DNA of 64,000 bases from Epiperipatus broadwayi (GCA_028023455.1 JAQFVV010012405.1:8659291-8723290), one strand, 5' to 3'; numbered from the stretch's first letter, positions 36,539 to 48,087 are shown. Made by a program: numbers and translations. The notes: generated by a model not told the origin, from the letters alone.

Positions 36539-38536
36539 CTAAATCCCCCTTATTTTTCCCAAACCTAGCATAAAAGCCAATAACTCACTTTCTGTGTAAT
36601 CACTTTGTTCATATTTAACCTTCCATAACTTCATTATTTGTACCCTTTCTGCTTCCAAACATTTACATTGAAGTAACAGATGCCTAATATTTTCTATGCC
36701 TTCTTTACACAACTTACAGACTAAATCACCCATATTTTTCCATTTACGTGTATATTCCCTTGTTGCTAAAGATCCTGTTCGAGCCTTAAACAATAAACTA
36801 CTTTCCTTACTATTATCATAAATTAACTCACAACCAATGTTCCGTTTACTTTTATATATATTTAAACTAGTTTTACTCTCCATACTAGTTCTCCATCTCT
36901 CCAACTCCCTATTCTTTATTAATGCATCTATTCTTCTATCCCACTCCTTCCCACTATAACACTCAACAATCCTCCTAACACAATCATCCCATCTTTTGTA
37001 CAAGTATACTGACATAACTTCTTTATCCAAATCTTCTGCATACCGCATTACCTTTCTCACCCATCTTGTTGGCTGCCCTTTACTTGTAACCCAATTAAAT
37101 ACTATTTTGGCTATTCTTTTATTATCCATGAACTGCAATCTACCGAACATTTTCAATTTGCTTTTTGCATCCCTCATATAAAAACTTGACCTTCCCATTT
37201 CTCCTTGAATTGCCTCTTTTGCTGTCCATACCTCAGCATCTAATGCATGTCTTTCTACTTCCCTTTGTACTTTTTCTAAGCAATCTAATACCCCTTTACT
37301 AACACATAATGCATCATTGCCGTATGTTAACCCTGCTACTGCCACTCCCTTCCATACAATTCTAGCTACATCATATTTATTATATGAAAACAGTGTTAAT
37401 TTCTTTATCAATCCCTTTCTTTTCTTTGCTTCATTTATCAATTTTTTCTCCCATTCATCCAAGCAATTTTTCTTATTACTCAAGATGATTCCCAAATAAC
37501 TATATCTATTCACCACACTTAACTTTATATCCCCCAATAAGAAATCTTTGTCTTCTCTTTCCCCAGTATTCACTATCATTATATTTGATTTTTCTTCACT
37601 AAATTTAATCCCCATATCTTTACCCACCCTTGCGCATGTCCTCAGCATAACTTCCATATCTTCTCTTCTTTCTGCACACAAAAAGACATCATCCGCAAAA
37701 AAAAGTCCGGACAATGTATATACTCTCTTGCCACCTGTTAAAGGTATCTCTATCCCTCTTCCTAGTCTTTCTATTGCTCTCTCCATTTCACTCAAATACA
37801 ACACGAACAAAATAGGTGACATAGGGCATCCTTGCCTCAGTCCCACCCCATTTTTAACTTTAACTGATTCTATATCCCCTAATTGGTATGTATAGTAATT
37901 ATTTTCATATAATTTCTTAATAACACCCACTAAAGCTTCATCCATTCCCAGATTTGCTAAACTTCTCCATAATCTATTTCTATTCACTCTATCATATGCC
38001 TTCTCTATATCTATAAAACTCATATATAACTGTCTACCTGAATTTCTACTCATATCTATAAGTTGTGTAACTACAAATAAACTATCTCCTATACGCCTAT
38101 CTGACCTAAAACCTCCTTGCATTTCCCCCACTACATTATTTTCTTCCATCCATTTTGCAACTCTTCCAGCCACCATATATGAAAAAACTTTATATAAAAC
38201 TGATGTTACTGCTATTGGTCTATAATTATTTAACTTTCTATGATCCTTACCTTTTCCTTTAAATAATAATCTTACTCTTGTATTACTCCAACTACCCGGA
38301 AAAACTCTCTTCTGTGCCATCTTATTAAAACATGATAGTAACTTTACTTTTGCCTTATGCCCCAAATTCATTACCATCTCTGCTGCCCATCCATCTAATC
38401 CTCTTGCCTTACCACTTCTCAATTTCTTCCCTGCCTCATTCAGTTCATTTTCTGTAAATGCAATATTCCCATTACTGTATGCTTTCATATTTTCTATCCC
38501 TCTGTCCTTCACATCTAACATCTTTTCTATATCCAT
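36539..38536 (-). CDS. LINE reverse transcriptase with C-terminal CCHC knuckle
   Basis: 665 residues in one open frame, counted from the first ATG after the stop. The fingers carry SGKARGLDGWAAEMV (about 41-55) and NYRPIAVTSVLYKVF (104-118). Motif A is FIDIEKAYD (174-182), motif B GLRQGCPMSPILF (232-244) and motif C FADD (280-283). The thumb and connection have GIKFSEEKSNIMIV and YSYLGIIL. The C-terminal zinc knuckle is C607-x2-C610-x8-H619-x4-C624. All catalytic aspartates are present. The frame is continuous with the upstream frame except for one TAG, so the true protein start lies further upstream. The reaction is target-primed reverse transcription. The clade within APE-type LINEs is not certain. 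Confidence 0.88.
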   Translation of the reverse strand: MDIEKMLDVKDRGIENMKAYSNGNIAFTENELNEAGKKLRSGKARGLDGWAAEMVMNLGHKAKVKLLSCFNKMAQKRVFPGSWSNTRVRLLFKGKGKDHRKLNNYRPIAVTSVLYKVFSYMVAGRVAKWMEENNVVGEMQGGFRSDRRIGDSLFVVTQLIDMSRNSGRQLYMSFIDIEKAYDRVNRNRLWRSLANLGMDEALVGVIKKLYENNYYTYQLGDIESVKVKNGVGLRQGCPMSPILFVLYLSEMERAIERLGRGIEIPLTGGKRVYTLSGLFFADDVFLCAERREDMEVMLRTCARVGKDMGIKFSEEKSNIMIVNTGEREDKDFLLGDIKLSVVNRYSYLGIILSNKKNCLDEWEKKLINEAKKRKGLIKKLTLFSYNKYDVARIVWKGVAVAGLTYGNDALCVSKGVLDCLEKVQREVERHALDAEVWTAKEAIQGEMGRSSFYMRDAKSKLKMFGRLQFMDNKRIAKIVFNWVTSKGQPTRWVRKVMRYAEDLDKEVMSVYLYKRWDDCVRRIVECYSGKEWDRRIDALIKNRELERWRTSMESKTSLNIYKSKRNIGCELIYDNSKESSLLFKARTGSLATREYTRKWKNMGDLVCKLCKEGIENIRHLLLQCKCLEAERVQIMKLWKVKYEQSDYTESELLAFMLGLGKIRGI

Positions 38537-38548
38537 TACATAACTATT

Positions 38549-39307
38549 CTATATTCTCTCTAATTCTTCTCTAGAGCTACACTCTATTTCCTCCTCATCC
38601 AGTAATACTATCTCTCTCTTCTCTAAATTTCTCCTTTTAATGTAATTCCAAAATTTTTTACTCCCATCTCTTCCACTTTTATTAATATCATCCAATAATT
38701 TACTATTTAGTTTCATTCTCTCTCTATAATTATCTATTTTAGCTAACTTCTTCTTTTCTAAGTACTTTTCCCATTTAGCATTAATATCTTTTTCATTTTC
38801 TTTGTTCTTAATAGCACACTTATATTCTCTGCATGCTTTTTTCCTCTCTTTTACACTTTTACTAACTCTCATTTTTCTATTACTTTTATTTTTCTGAATA
38901 TTCTCACCTAAAACCCTATTTGCAACTTTTTCTATTTCATCACACCAGTCCTCATACTCATTTCCAATCAACTCTTCCATAGTTTCTTCAACTTGTATTT
39001 TATACTCTTCTAACTTATTCTTATCATTTACTCTCCATCCACATCTTTCACTATTATTTCTACTTTTATTCCTATTTTCCATCACATTACTAACCATTTC
39101 AATTACAACAAAATTATGATCACTATTACATACTCTCTCTTCATTATCAAACACCTTAATTTTCCGTACTTTATTCATTCCCTCTTTCTCTACCAATATA
39201 TAATCTATTGTGTGGGATATATTATTCCTAGACCATGTATATTGTCCCTCATAAATATTAGATAAGTTTCCAATGCTCAAATTTACTCTCTGACAAAATT
39301 TCTTCAA
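38549..39307 (-). pseudogene. LINE endonuclease C-terminus and linker, before the stop
   Basis: 252 residues in the same frame as the reverse transcriptase. They read KKFCQRVNLSIGNL, YTWSRNNISHTIDYILV and VCNSDHNFVVIEM. The catalytic SDH and the IDYILV strand of the APE-type endonuclease are intact. The lysine-rich linker follows (SVKERKKACREYKCAIKN, then KKFWNYIKRRN). It ends ELERI then TAG. The sister copy has ERILNRYV at this point, so TAG replaces the Leu codon TTA. The N-terminal endonuclease is lost by truncation. Confidence 0.85.
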
Positions 39308-39309
39308 AC

Positions 39310-40063
39310 GCTCCTCTGAATATTTAAATAGTGATTCATGTCATTTATTCTATAAATATATCTAATCAATAGATCAAAATCACTCCCTTATTTAAAATTA
39401 TGTAAATAAACCAAGCATATATAAGAACAGATGCTAAGAGATAAGTGGTTTCATCTGTCTTAAGGAGAGTTTATTTACATTATATAACTCATTGGAAACT
39501 TCAGTTATTTTCTGAGTAGATACATATAATCTGAGTTATTATTTACACACACACACACACACACATAATAATTTGTCATAGAATTGATGATCTGCTTAGT
39601 TTAGCACTTTAGTAAGTAACAATTGAAGGACTAATGATTTTTAAATTAATGCTCAACCTACCACTATAATGTTTGCATGTCATTTTCAAGTAGTAACCAT
39701 TCAATTGTGCTTCTTTTTAAAACATTGGTAAAATGTTTTCTGCTGGATGTAATGCCATAAATAACCTAAAGCAGTGGCAATTCTCTTTAAAACAATTTTT
39801 ATTTATTTGTAGATGATTATATTGTGATCACACAAATTGGTGAAGTTATTAAACTAATAAACAACAATAATATTTGACTTAGCCTATATTCATAGCCTTT
39901 GTCATTAGTGATACAGTGCAGATTATTTTTTGATGCTGCCAAATATTAATTTGAATACTGCTTAATTTATGGCTACAAAATAGATTTTTAAGAAAGTTTA
40001 ATTATAGTTATGTCTATTTTATAGATGTTTATAATTAGACAATTCCTAAAAGTATTTTAGAAT
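39310..40063. other. Intronic sequence with a CA microsatellite
   Basis: An (AC)n run of about 22 bases lies at 39544-39565. Otherwise nothing identified. Confidence 0.6.
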
Positions 40064-40133
40064 TTATAAACAATGAAGTTTGCCAATTCCTCAACAAGCT
40101 TGTTGAGGAATTGGCAAACCTCATTGTTTATAA
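40064..40133. repeat. 70-bp palindrome with no spacer, one mismatch
   Basis: Arms of 35 bases meet at AAG|CTT (centre 40098/40099). Every position pairs except 40077/40120 (A against C). The arm reads TTATAAACAATGAAGTTTGC then CAATTCCTCAACAAG. Such a sequence can extrude a cruciform or fold as a hairpin RNA. No gene overlaps it. Confidence 0.95.
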
Positions 40134-40827
40134 CTTACAAGTTTAAGAGATAGGGTCATGTGATCTATGACTTTTATTTTGACTATTTTAGAATTTAGTC
40201 TTAAAAATAAAAAGAATCCAAAACTTTTAGAGTGTATGTAGTGACTGCCGTTATTATCTGGAACACATCACAGTAGCACTAGCCTTTAACAAATCACAAG
40301 GGAAAGCAAAGGTGGTATTCTTGTTGTCACTCCACAAGAAGTTGCTAGCATCAGATCTGGTCAATCTAAAAAATACTGATCAGTGGGTGTTGTGTACTAT
40401 CTGTTTAATACCATGGCAACCAAATCTTTAGTTTAATATCAATATTACAACTTTTAGTTATAGATGAATAATCTATTATGTACATTACCCATGTTTTTAA
40501 TGCATTTTATGTATGACAGTTGGGAAATTATCTAAATTTTTTATAGTAATTTTTAGAGACATTTGATGAGATTAAAGAAAAGCATAGCAATTCAATTTTT
40601 TTTTAGAATTCAATATTAAGAGTTATTTAATATTTTATATCATTATATCTATTTTTATCAAGTAAAATGTGAATTAATACTATTAGTAATATCTCTATAT
40701 AACATGGAATTAAATAGAGAATCATTCCATCTATTCTAAGGCAAAAGCCATAGCAACAATAGTAGTCACGGTTATGATATGTATTTGTATACATTAATGT
40801 TTATAATACAATGCACTTATGCATTTT

Positions 40828-40935
40828 TTTTCTCATATGTCATAGCATCGGCCGGTTCGCGAACCCACAACCGTCTGCAACCAACTACTTGCAAGGTCGA
40901 TGCGATAACCTCTTGGCTAACAATGCCTGACAGCA
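40828..40935 (-). mobile_element. Diverged tRNA-derived SINE, minus strand
   Basis: The minus strand reads GGCATTGTTAGCCAAGAGGT, a CCTTGCAAG anticodon-arm region and GGTTCGCGAACC as B box. It ends GATGCTATGACATATGAGAAA. The tail ATGACATATG-A(n) is that of the glycine-derived SINE family, but the tRNA part is strongly diverged and carries an extra ggttgcagacggttgt segment. Confidence 0.7.
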
Positions 40936-41066
40936 TTTATGCATATTTGTTAATATTTTTCAATAAAATACAACTCTTATACTTCCATGAAGTTATATTT
41001 AATGAAAACAAAAGAGATCAAATATACATTAAAATTAATTAAATATTTTAAAATATGTTTGACACA

Positions 41067-41161
41067 ATAAGCGTTGGTGGCTGAGTGGTTAGCACAGCTG
41101 CCTTACAAGCAGTTGTCCTGGGTTCGTTTCCCAGTTGATGCTTTGACATATGAAAAAAAAA
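41067..41161 (+). mobile_element. SINE of the tRNA-Gly-derived family
   Basis: The tRNA part starts GCGTTGGTGGCTGAGTGGTT. The anticodon loop CTTACAA has TAC in place of the ancestral TCC. The B box is GGTTCGTTTCC, then GATGCTTTGACATATG and an A run. No certain target duplication. Its sequence is the subfamily with TTACAAGCAGTTGTCC also seen at 48101 and 58430. Confidence 0.85.
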
Positions 41162-42640
41162 GAAATACAAATAAGTAAATGTACACTTTTATCTAACATT
41201 TGACATACAAATTTAAATTGAAAACATTAAACACAATATTAAAATAAAATATAGTACAAAAATTTATATTGATATTTTCTCCATATTGTTCTTATTGGTT
41301 AAGTCTTTTTTTAGATTTATACATAGTGGGCCACAATGAAAAGGTGATTAGTTTTCTCTCCAAGCCTCCTACAGAACCATTGTTGAATCAAAATACATTA
41401 CATTGTAACATAGCGCTGTTACATTGTAACATAGCATAGCTATTCACCACACAAGTGTTAAGATACTAGCACACGTGGATCATGAGTAATGACACACAAT
41501 ATTCCATTGTGTTTTGTACTTTAACTTGTGACAGAACAACATGATAACATTAAACTTTGTTTTAACTTGGGAAAAACTGCTTCAGAAATGTTTGAAATGA
41601 CTCATTCCGAGTATAGCAGTGAAGCCATAAGTCACAAAAATGTTTGCAAGTGTTTTTGTAACATTTCTTAATGGATGGCATAGAGAATATTGAATATGAT
41701 TGATGAAAATACAAACCACATTGTCACATTTATTGTTATAAATTATGATCCAGACATACAAGCATCTTAAAATTTTTGAAGCGAATAAACTGAATCATTA
41801 CAGGTAGCTTTTAAAGGGAACCAGCCACTTTTTTATTGGAACACATTGTGTATATTAAAAAAATACAGATTGTAGGATTAAATAAATTCCTGTTATCTAT
41901 CTTTAAGATAAACAATAATCTGTAAACAATTCAATGGTGACAAAATATCGGCTGTTACGAATATCTGCAAACTATTGTCACATCATGCTGGTATCATGTT
42001 TGTTTAAATAATTTCTATTACCAATGCACTTAATTTCGAAATTACTTCCATTGGTGCTTATATGTATAATAAAACTGTACCTATGTGCGAAAAGGTTATT
42101 GGAACAAAGCTTCTAGAAGCATCAGATAAACAAACTAGGATATATAAAGGCTTGATTTTGTCATTTTTATGAAAAAATGTTAATATATAAATGCTTGATA
42201 TTTTTTTTATTTTAAAAAATTTAAAATGTTTTAATCAAATAAATGTAAAGTTATATATTTAAAATGCAATTGTTAAAGGGAAACAGGACCCTTCTTTCCT
42301 TGGATCACATGACTCTGGTAATTTCACATCTTATATATAAAATCCATATTTTCTCTATTGTCTTATTGGTGAATGACTGTTTGTCCAATGATGTCAACCA
42401 CTATATCTATGTGAAGGAAGTAATTCTGCCATTAAATAAAAAATTCTGGGGAAAAAATCAGTGTTATTAATTACAGAGATACTGTATATATTTTATGGTA
42501 AACGTTCCCATTCAGCTGCAGAAACAGCCACAAATGTTGGTTCATAATTCATGTTAAGGTACACAGTGCTTTCATGGTCTTTCAATCCCCTAATATAGTT
42601 CATATGAACAACATATTAGTAATGTTAATTATAAATTTAT
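41162..42640. other. Intronic sequence, nothing firmly identified
   Basis: TTAAAGGGAACCAG at about 41813 and TTAAAGGGAAACAG at about 42274 are similar and in the same orientation. They might be related repeat ends, but no element could be defined. A short frame at 42264-42470 is unsupported. Confidence 0.4.
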
Positions 42641-42736
42641 TTAAACGTAAGCTTGTGGTTAAGACCTGTAGAGGTCCCTACTATCGCATTTTTACATGGA
42701 CATTCTTGATGTTACAGCCTTAGTAAATATTACTTA
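42641..42736. repeat. Short dispersed repeat, inverted copy 2
   Basis: Reverse complement of the repeat at 31097-31203. Shared parts are ACGTAAGCTTGTG-TTAAGACCTGTAGAGGTCCC and the end CTTAGTAAATATTACTTA. The middle segments differ. Confidence 0.65.
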
Positions 42737-42739
42737 GTT

Positions 42740-42850
42740 ATGATTATTTATCTTTTCAACATGTGTGTGATCAGGTGGTTCAGCAATATGAGATGGCACT
42801 GAGAGTGGTGGGTCGTGTGAAAGTCTGAGTTCGAACCCCGCATATATTAC
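42740..42850 (+). repeat. tRNA-like repeat, copy 2
   Basis: GATTATTTATCTTTTCAACA-TGTGTGTGATCAGGTGGTTCAGC at the start and GTCTGAGTTCGAACCCCGC as an intact B box. Layout as in 36108-36220, better preserved. The gap from here to 44130 holds a C run (43629-43640) and AT-rich sequence with nothing identified. Confidence 0.55.
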
Positions 42851-44130
42851 ATATATAAATGCAGGTTTAAGCCTGTACATTGTATTAGTAATGTTAACTA
42901 ACCTTTATAAATTAGTAATGTTTAATTAAAAAAAATATATATTTATGTTAAATTTTTTTAAAAAAAGGTACTTTTATAGAAGCTGTAAGACAGAAGTTTG
43001 CCACCTATGTTTGTCTTAGTTATTCATTTTCAGGGGCTGCAACTATTTGTTTATATTTATTTTTCCTCAAAGATATATTAAAGAACATGTATTACTTATT
43101 AAAATTAAACAATATTAAGAAAATGAATTATAAGTTTCTGTTATCTTTAAAAAAATATTACTAAATGGCTTATAAATCTCATTTCACAACATATAATTAC
43201 TAATTAATTTTTTTTTTATGTGTAAGATAGCATATGAACGTAATAAACATGTTGTGAATATTCTTGTTATTAAATATTACTCTACTGATATTGTAAAAAT
43301 ATTTGTCCCTTATATATTTTAATCAGTAAATATCTCTATGCACAGGCCTCATCTTGTAGAAGTTCCACATCCACCTAATATTTCCATGATCTGCATTCAA
43401 GTTTTATCTAGGTAAAAAACATTTTTTTAGGTTCTAATCAAGCCTATATATTTTTTTCTTTAGTAGCCAGTCTCTTACATCCATTATTGATAATGGATGT
43501 AAAAATAATAATGAAAAATTAATAGTAACATTATCAAGACAAAAAAAATTGCATTATTGTTGTGGATCATGGATTATAAATTGAAATTCTTCAGAAAAAT
43601 ATTAACAATTATGTGGATCATGCATGAACCCCCCCCCCCCCAAATCTTAAAATATTTTGAAATTAAAAGAAAAAATAAACCAAACAAATAAAAGAATATT
43701 AAAAGATCTCAGAATTAAAACAACAAAATAGTATCCATAGTAGACTGGTAAAATATATTGAGCATAATTTAGAAAAATTATTATTGAAATAATTGAGAAA
43801 AATCATTTCAGCGGAAATACTGAAGGCAAAAAGGATGGGGAAGATAATATTAAAAAGTGAATCATTAGATAATTAGTGTTGATGATGTATTAAATTTATT
43901 CCAGATAATCTTATTTAATTAATTATTTAAATAAAACCATATAAAGAATACAATGATGCTTATTAGTAATGCTAACAAATTAAGCAATAATATGGAGGCA
44001 TTTTACAATTAAACAGTTATGTAAATAGAGGGATTTAACCACAGGGTTTTTCAGTCTATTCATCCTTCATTCCATCTCAAGCAACCAATATGCATGACCA
44101 CACATATATTAAAAAGATATATAATCCCCG

Positions 44131-44445
44131 ATATTGTATTTCATGTAGAACCAGCGCTCATCAGTTGGGCCAGATAATAATCTCCCAAACATATATACAA
44201 TGTTTTCAGTTTATATTAATGAGTAATGAGTACAGTATCAAATCCAATAAGGGCTTTGAGCATTCCATTTCAGTTTTTCATTGAAATAGACAGTTAAATA
44301 ATTGAAAGAGTGATAAGATTGAAGCATGTCCATTAAAGTTTGAGGAATTGCTATCTTAATATAAATTGAGCACTGATTGTATATATGTGTGGGATATTAT
44401 GATCTGGTCCAACTGATGAGTGCTGGTTCTGCACAAAATATATAC
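44131..44445. mobile_element. Inverted-repeat element, 90-bp arms
   Basis: Left arm 44131-44220 (GTAGAACCAGCGCTCATCAG, TTGGGCCAGATAATAATCTC) and right arm 44355-44445 (its complement with about 15 percent differences) flank a 134-bp spacer. The right arm with the spacer end is a direct copy of 35978-36110. Non-coding foldback or MITE-like. Confidence 0.75.
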
Positions 44446-44963
44446 ATTAGGGATGGTGTATCTTTTTTACATGGAAACATTCAGTATAAACAAATGAAAT
44501 ACTGCCTTTAATATATTGATGCAAGTCAGAAATATATGTAAGCAAATATGGGCAGATGTGAGTTTCAAGCACAGTCTTTTTAATGTTTAGTCACCATTAA
44601 AGTAGTAAAAAAAAAAAATATCAGAAAAGAAAATGAAATATGAGAAAGGAATTGTTAAAGGATTGATTCATATTTGGTTGGAAAGAGAAACAATCAAAAC
44701 TGGAGAATGATTAAAAGTTTAAGACAAGAGAAAAGAAGGGATATATCGACAATTACAATGAAAAAATGGGAACAATATTTTGAGAAGTTGTAACAGAAAA
44801 TAGAATAGAATTTCAGAAGATGGATGGAGAACAAAATATATAAATAACAGAATATCCTACAATATTAAAAAATACTGAAGTAATAATAGTATGTAAATCA
44901 CTAAAAAATAGAAAGACTCCTGGCTTCAGAGGAATCGCATTTGAATTAATTAAAAGTGGAGAT

Positions 44964-45093
44964 AAAAAGTTGTTTGAACAGTCAAGCATTGGTGGCCTTT
45001 TGGTTAGCATAGCTGCCTTCCAGGCAGCTGGCCCAGGTTCGCTTCCTGGTCAACACTTTGACATATAAGAAGAAAAAAAAAGTTGTTTGAACA
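44964..45093 (+). mobile_element. tRNA-Gly SINE nested in the LINE, 17-bp target duplication
   Basis: Body 44981-45076 begins GTCAAGCATTGGTGGCCTTT, has CTTCCAGGCAG around the anticodon and GGTTCGCTTCC as B box, then CACTTTGACATATAAG and an A-rich end. The duplication aaaaagttgtttgaaca is at 44964-44980 and 45077-45093, perfect. Removing it joins GDKKLFEHLIKLC of the host LINE. Confidence 0.92.
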
Positions 45094-45226
45094 CTTAATT
45101 AAGTTGTGTCAAAATCCATTAATAATAGAGAACTCATCATTGATTGAAAAGTGTCATACATTACAACAATTCATAAAAATAGGAGAAAGGACTGCTGCAA
45201 AAATTATAGAGGAATTATTTTCAACA

Positions 45227-46250
45227 TCATTATTTTCAATGAATATAAATCGCCTGCAGGATGAAGGTTTTTCCAAGTTTAATCCATTTTCTTTGACCAT
45301 AATCTCTTTCCTTTACATCATGGCAATAAACTTTATTTCATCCAGCCATTTTATGTGTTTTTTTTTAAGACTTGACAATCTTTTGGGATCCAATTAGGAC
45401 TTCAACTGTTCATCTTTTATAATCTCTCCAGCAATATATCCCGTTCACATCCATTTCACTCTTCCAATTTTTTCAATGATGAAAGTAATACTTATTTGTA
45501 TTTTTAGTATTTTACTTTTGAACATCTTATTATTCCAAACACTCATTTTTCACACTTGGTTAAGTATTCTGCAGTTTCTGTATTGTTCTTTTGTTAAGTC
45601 ACTTTAAAATCCTTTCTAAAAATCTTCATTTTCAAATGCATAAGTATATTTACTTTTGATATAAAATTATTTCTATCAAAAGCATTTCATCCAAATTTAG
45701 TTCTATGATTCATCCATTCTGTTATCATCTTTCTTACTAATCTGACCAAGATATTTGTAGTTTTTAACTTCTTTTAATTCATTTCCATCAATATTTATTT
45801 TCTTATTTTGAGAAAATTTATTGAACATTACTTTAGTTGTTTTTTTAAAAAAATATTTATCTTTAGTTCTATTTTTTAGTTTCATGTGATAACTCTTGCA
45901 ATATTTCCTTAGATTTGGAAAAACAACAATCCCATCTGCAAAATCTAGAATCCTTAAATAATCTCAATTTATTTTGACTATGTTATCCTTCTATTTTAAT
46001 CCACAAAATACTTTTTACTGAACTGCTGAAAAAAGCTTTGCAGGTATGGTATCATTCTGATGTCTTTCCTTAGCAAGGTTAATCTTTTTAGTGTCACCAT
46101 TGTAATCTAATCATTGCTGTTGGATCTAGCTTTGAACCCTGTAGTAATATTTATAGAAAAAATGTCATTTCATAATCTACAAATCCAAAAGTATAGAGAC
46201 AACTCATTGTGGTTCACTATTCTAAAATCCAGCTTGTTGTGTTTGGTTGG
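45227..46250 (-). mobile_element. Old antisense RTE LINE inserted in the decayed LINE
   Basis: Minus strand. The left edge has CATCATTATTTTCAATGA and GCAGGATGAAGG, the RTE 3' end. Further right come KKTTKVMFNKFSQN and NYKYLGQISKKDDN (about 45860-45720), then the finger-to-palm region up to about 46245. Heavily mutated compared with the two RTE copies at 15767-19098. Confidence 0.75.
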
Positions 46251-46900
46251 ATATGACAGGAAGTAATATTGGATGATGAACAACAGATTGGAAATTATAA
46301 GGAATATAAGTATCTTGGCATGAAGATCATACAAAGGGAAACAACAGATAAATTTGTAAGAGAAACTTATTCACTGGAATAGAAAAACAGTAATGATGAT
46401 AAATGGAACATTTTGTTATCAGATTGACACATGTCAGTAGTGATGAATATATAATTCAATAGTGAAAAGTATTATTACATAACATTTGAAGGAAAGTTTG
46501 GTAGTTGAAGGAAAGGATAGAAAAGGACATGATGGCTATAGAAATGTATCACCGGTGAAGATCTAAACTAAAGGCAAGGAGATTGTGCATAATCAATGAA
46601 AGAATTTGAGAAATAATGAATATTAAACACATAATAAATGACAATATAAGAAATGAGAATAGTATAAATATATACAAAGAATGTCTTTGGAAAGATTACC
46701 AAAACAAATATTAAACCAGTATACCATTAGTAAAGACAAAAAGAGTATCCATAAAGAAATTGGAAAGAATGAATAGATAGAGAAATTAGAGATAGAAATT
46801 TGTGGGAAGATTTATGAATAGGCAGAGAGGCATGGTGATTGGAAATTGGAAGATGTCACTGAGTTATAATATTATAAAGTGATAAGTTGAAGAAGATAGA

Positions 46901-48087
46901 AGATCATTACTTTGATAATTGATTCATTAATATCAAGTTGGTCATTCTTAATGTTATCAATATATGAAGATTAGTTGTTATGTTCATATGGAAGATTGTT
47001 GGTAGTTGATGAAGAAAGTTAATACAATGTATTTTGGACTGCAGAACAATGGATTTTTTACTTGATATGGTGATTCAACAACCAATGTTTCAAGGATAGT
47101 ATTATGATTAGAGTTTACATCTATCATATTTTGTTATAGCTAATTTAAGTCGTATATATCTATACCTCAGATTTTAATTAAAAATTTTGTATCTATGAAA
47201 TGACCCATTCGATAATGTTTTTATATTTATGATTTAAAAGGTTATGTAATTATGATTTAAAAATCAACAATCTTATTTGATTTGAGAATAATAATTACCC
47301 TTAGATAATTTATGAATTCTCTTTACTGGCAGAATACTAATAGAATTTTGATGAATGCAAGAATATCTCATTAAAGCTATTTTTAATACATGCAAATACG
47401 TTATTGATTGCATATATTTATGCATAATTAGCTTAAATAAAGTGGAAATGATATTCTTTTTCAATATTTAAAGATTATAAAAGGATAAAACTTATTTTTA
47501 TATTAAACATAAGCATACTTTAGGCAGTTGTTTTGGATTAAAAAATGTTAGGATTTATTTCTTATTTTGATTTTAAATCTTTTTGTCTTTATTAATTATA
47601 ATTCCGACCCCACTTGAAAAGGTTAAGTGTCTCGTAAGCTTGAAGTTGTTATTATAAAATATAATGTAATTATAATTGGGAAAGGAAACAGTAAGGAATA
47701 AATTCATTTAAAATTTAAAAGTGTGTGTAATATAATAAATATATGCAAATAAGCACTCTTAAAAAATAAAAATAAAAACATTTATTCCTCATTGGCAGGC
47801 TAGAGTAAACTAAGTTAAAGGATAATGCAGTTAGCTTAATTGTAAAGAATGTTTGCCGTTCTCTTAATGTAAATTGTTCTGATCTTATTTTTATATTTCA
47901 TTATAAAACATTTATGTGTTCTGATAGTAGCAGGTCAAAGTAAACTAAATAAAAGGACGCTGATATCAAACAATTACATTTAATTCTTATGCATGTTTTG
48001 TCCATCTCAAACACAATTTATTTATTTTCAGATCTTTATTGAGAACATTAAAGTGTTCTTTATAATAATTAAAACTACATTACAAAT
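46901..48087. other. Intronic sequence, nothing identified
   Basis: AT-rich; the short frame at 47273-47464 has no family support. Confidence 0.5.

Larger units (their letters stand above)
36361..39309 (-). mobile_element. CCHC-type APE LINE, 5'-truncated, nearly open
   Basis: Sister copy of the LINE at 20765-24030, same orientation. The 3' end (left edge) again consists of GTGATGTGATGTA repeats after the minus-strand 3'UTR. The 5' end is truncated inside the endonuclease at the codons for LKKFCQRVN. No clear target duplication, as is common in LINEs with repeat-type 3' ends. Only one stop codon interrupts the frame, so this copy is younger or better conserved than the first. Confidence 0.88.
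44690..46900 (+). pseudogene. Decayed plus-strand LINE hosting two later insertions
   Basis: The plus strand around 44690-44820 reads NWRMIKSLRQEKRRDISTIT and MKKWEQYFEKL, then RKTPGFRGIAFELIKSG at 44907-44957. After the SINE it continues KLFEHLIKLCQNPLI and NYRGIIFNIII to about 45225. These are linker and finger motifs of an RTE-like LINE. It resumes after the antisense RTE at about 46255 with VILDDEQQ, YKEYKYLGMKII and AIEMYHR, all post-palm motifs, and LWEDL near 46800. The palm with motifs A to C is missing, so there was a deletion as well as insertions. Many stops; dead. Confidence 0.65.

Noticed and set aside
41813-42290. A possible element bounded by TTAAAGGGAAxCAG repeats.
   Set aside because: The two motifs are in the same orientation and similarity does not extend far enough to define ends.
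43780-43870. GCGGAAATACTGAAGGCAAA reads AEILKAKRMG, similar to the start of the expected TBCA exon 3 (AEIL-).
   Set aside because: The AG needed for the acceptor would take the first base of the Ala codon. The reading then departs at once from the family (no MIPDC or QRRLEAAY) and hits stops.
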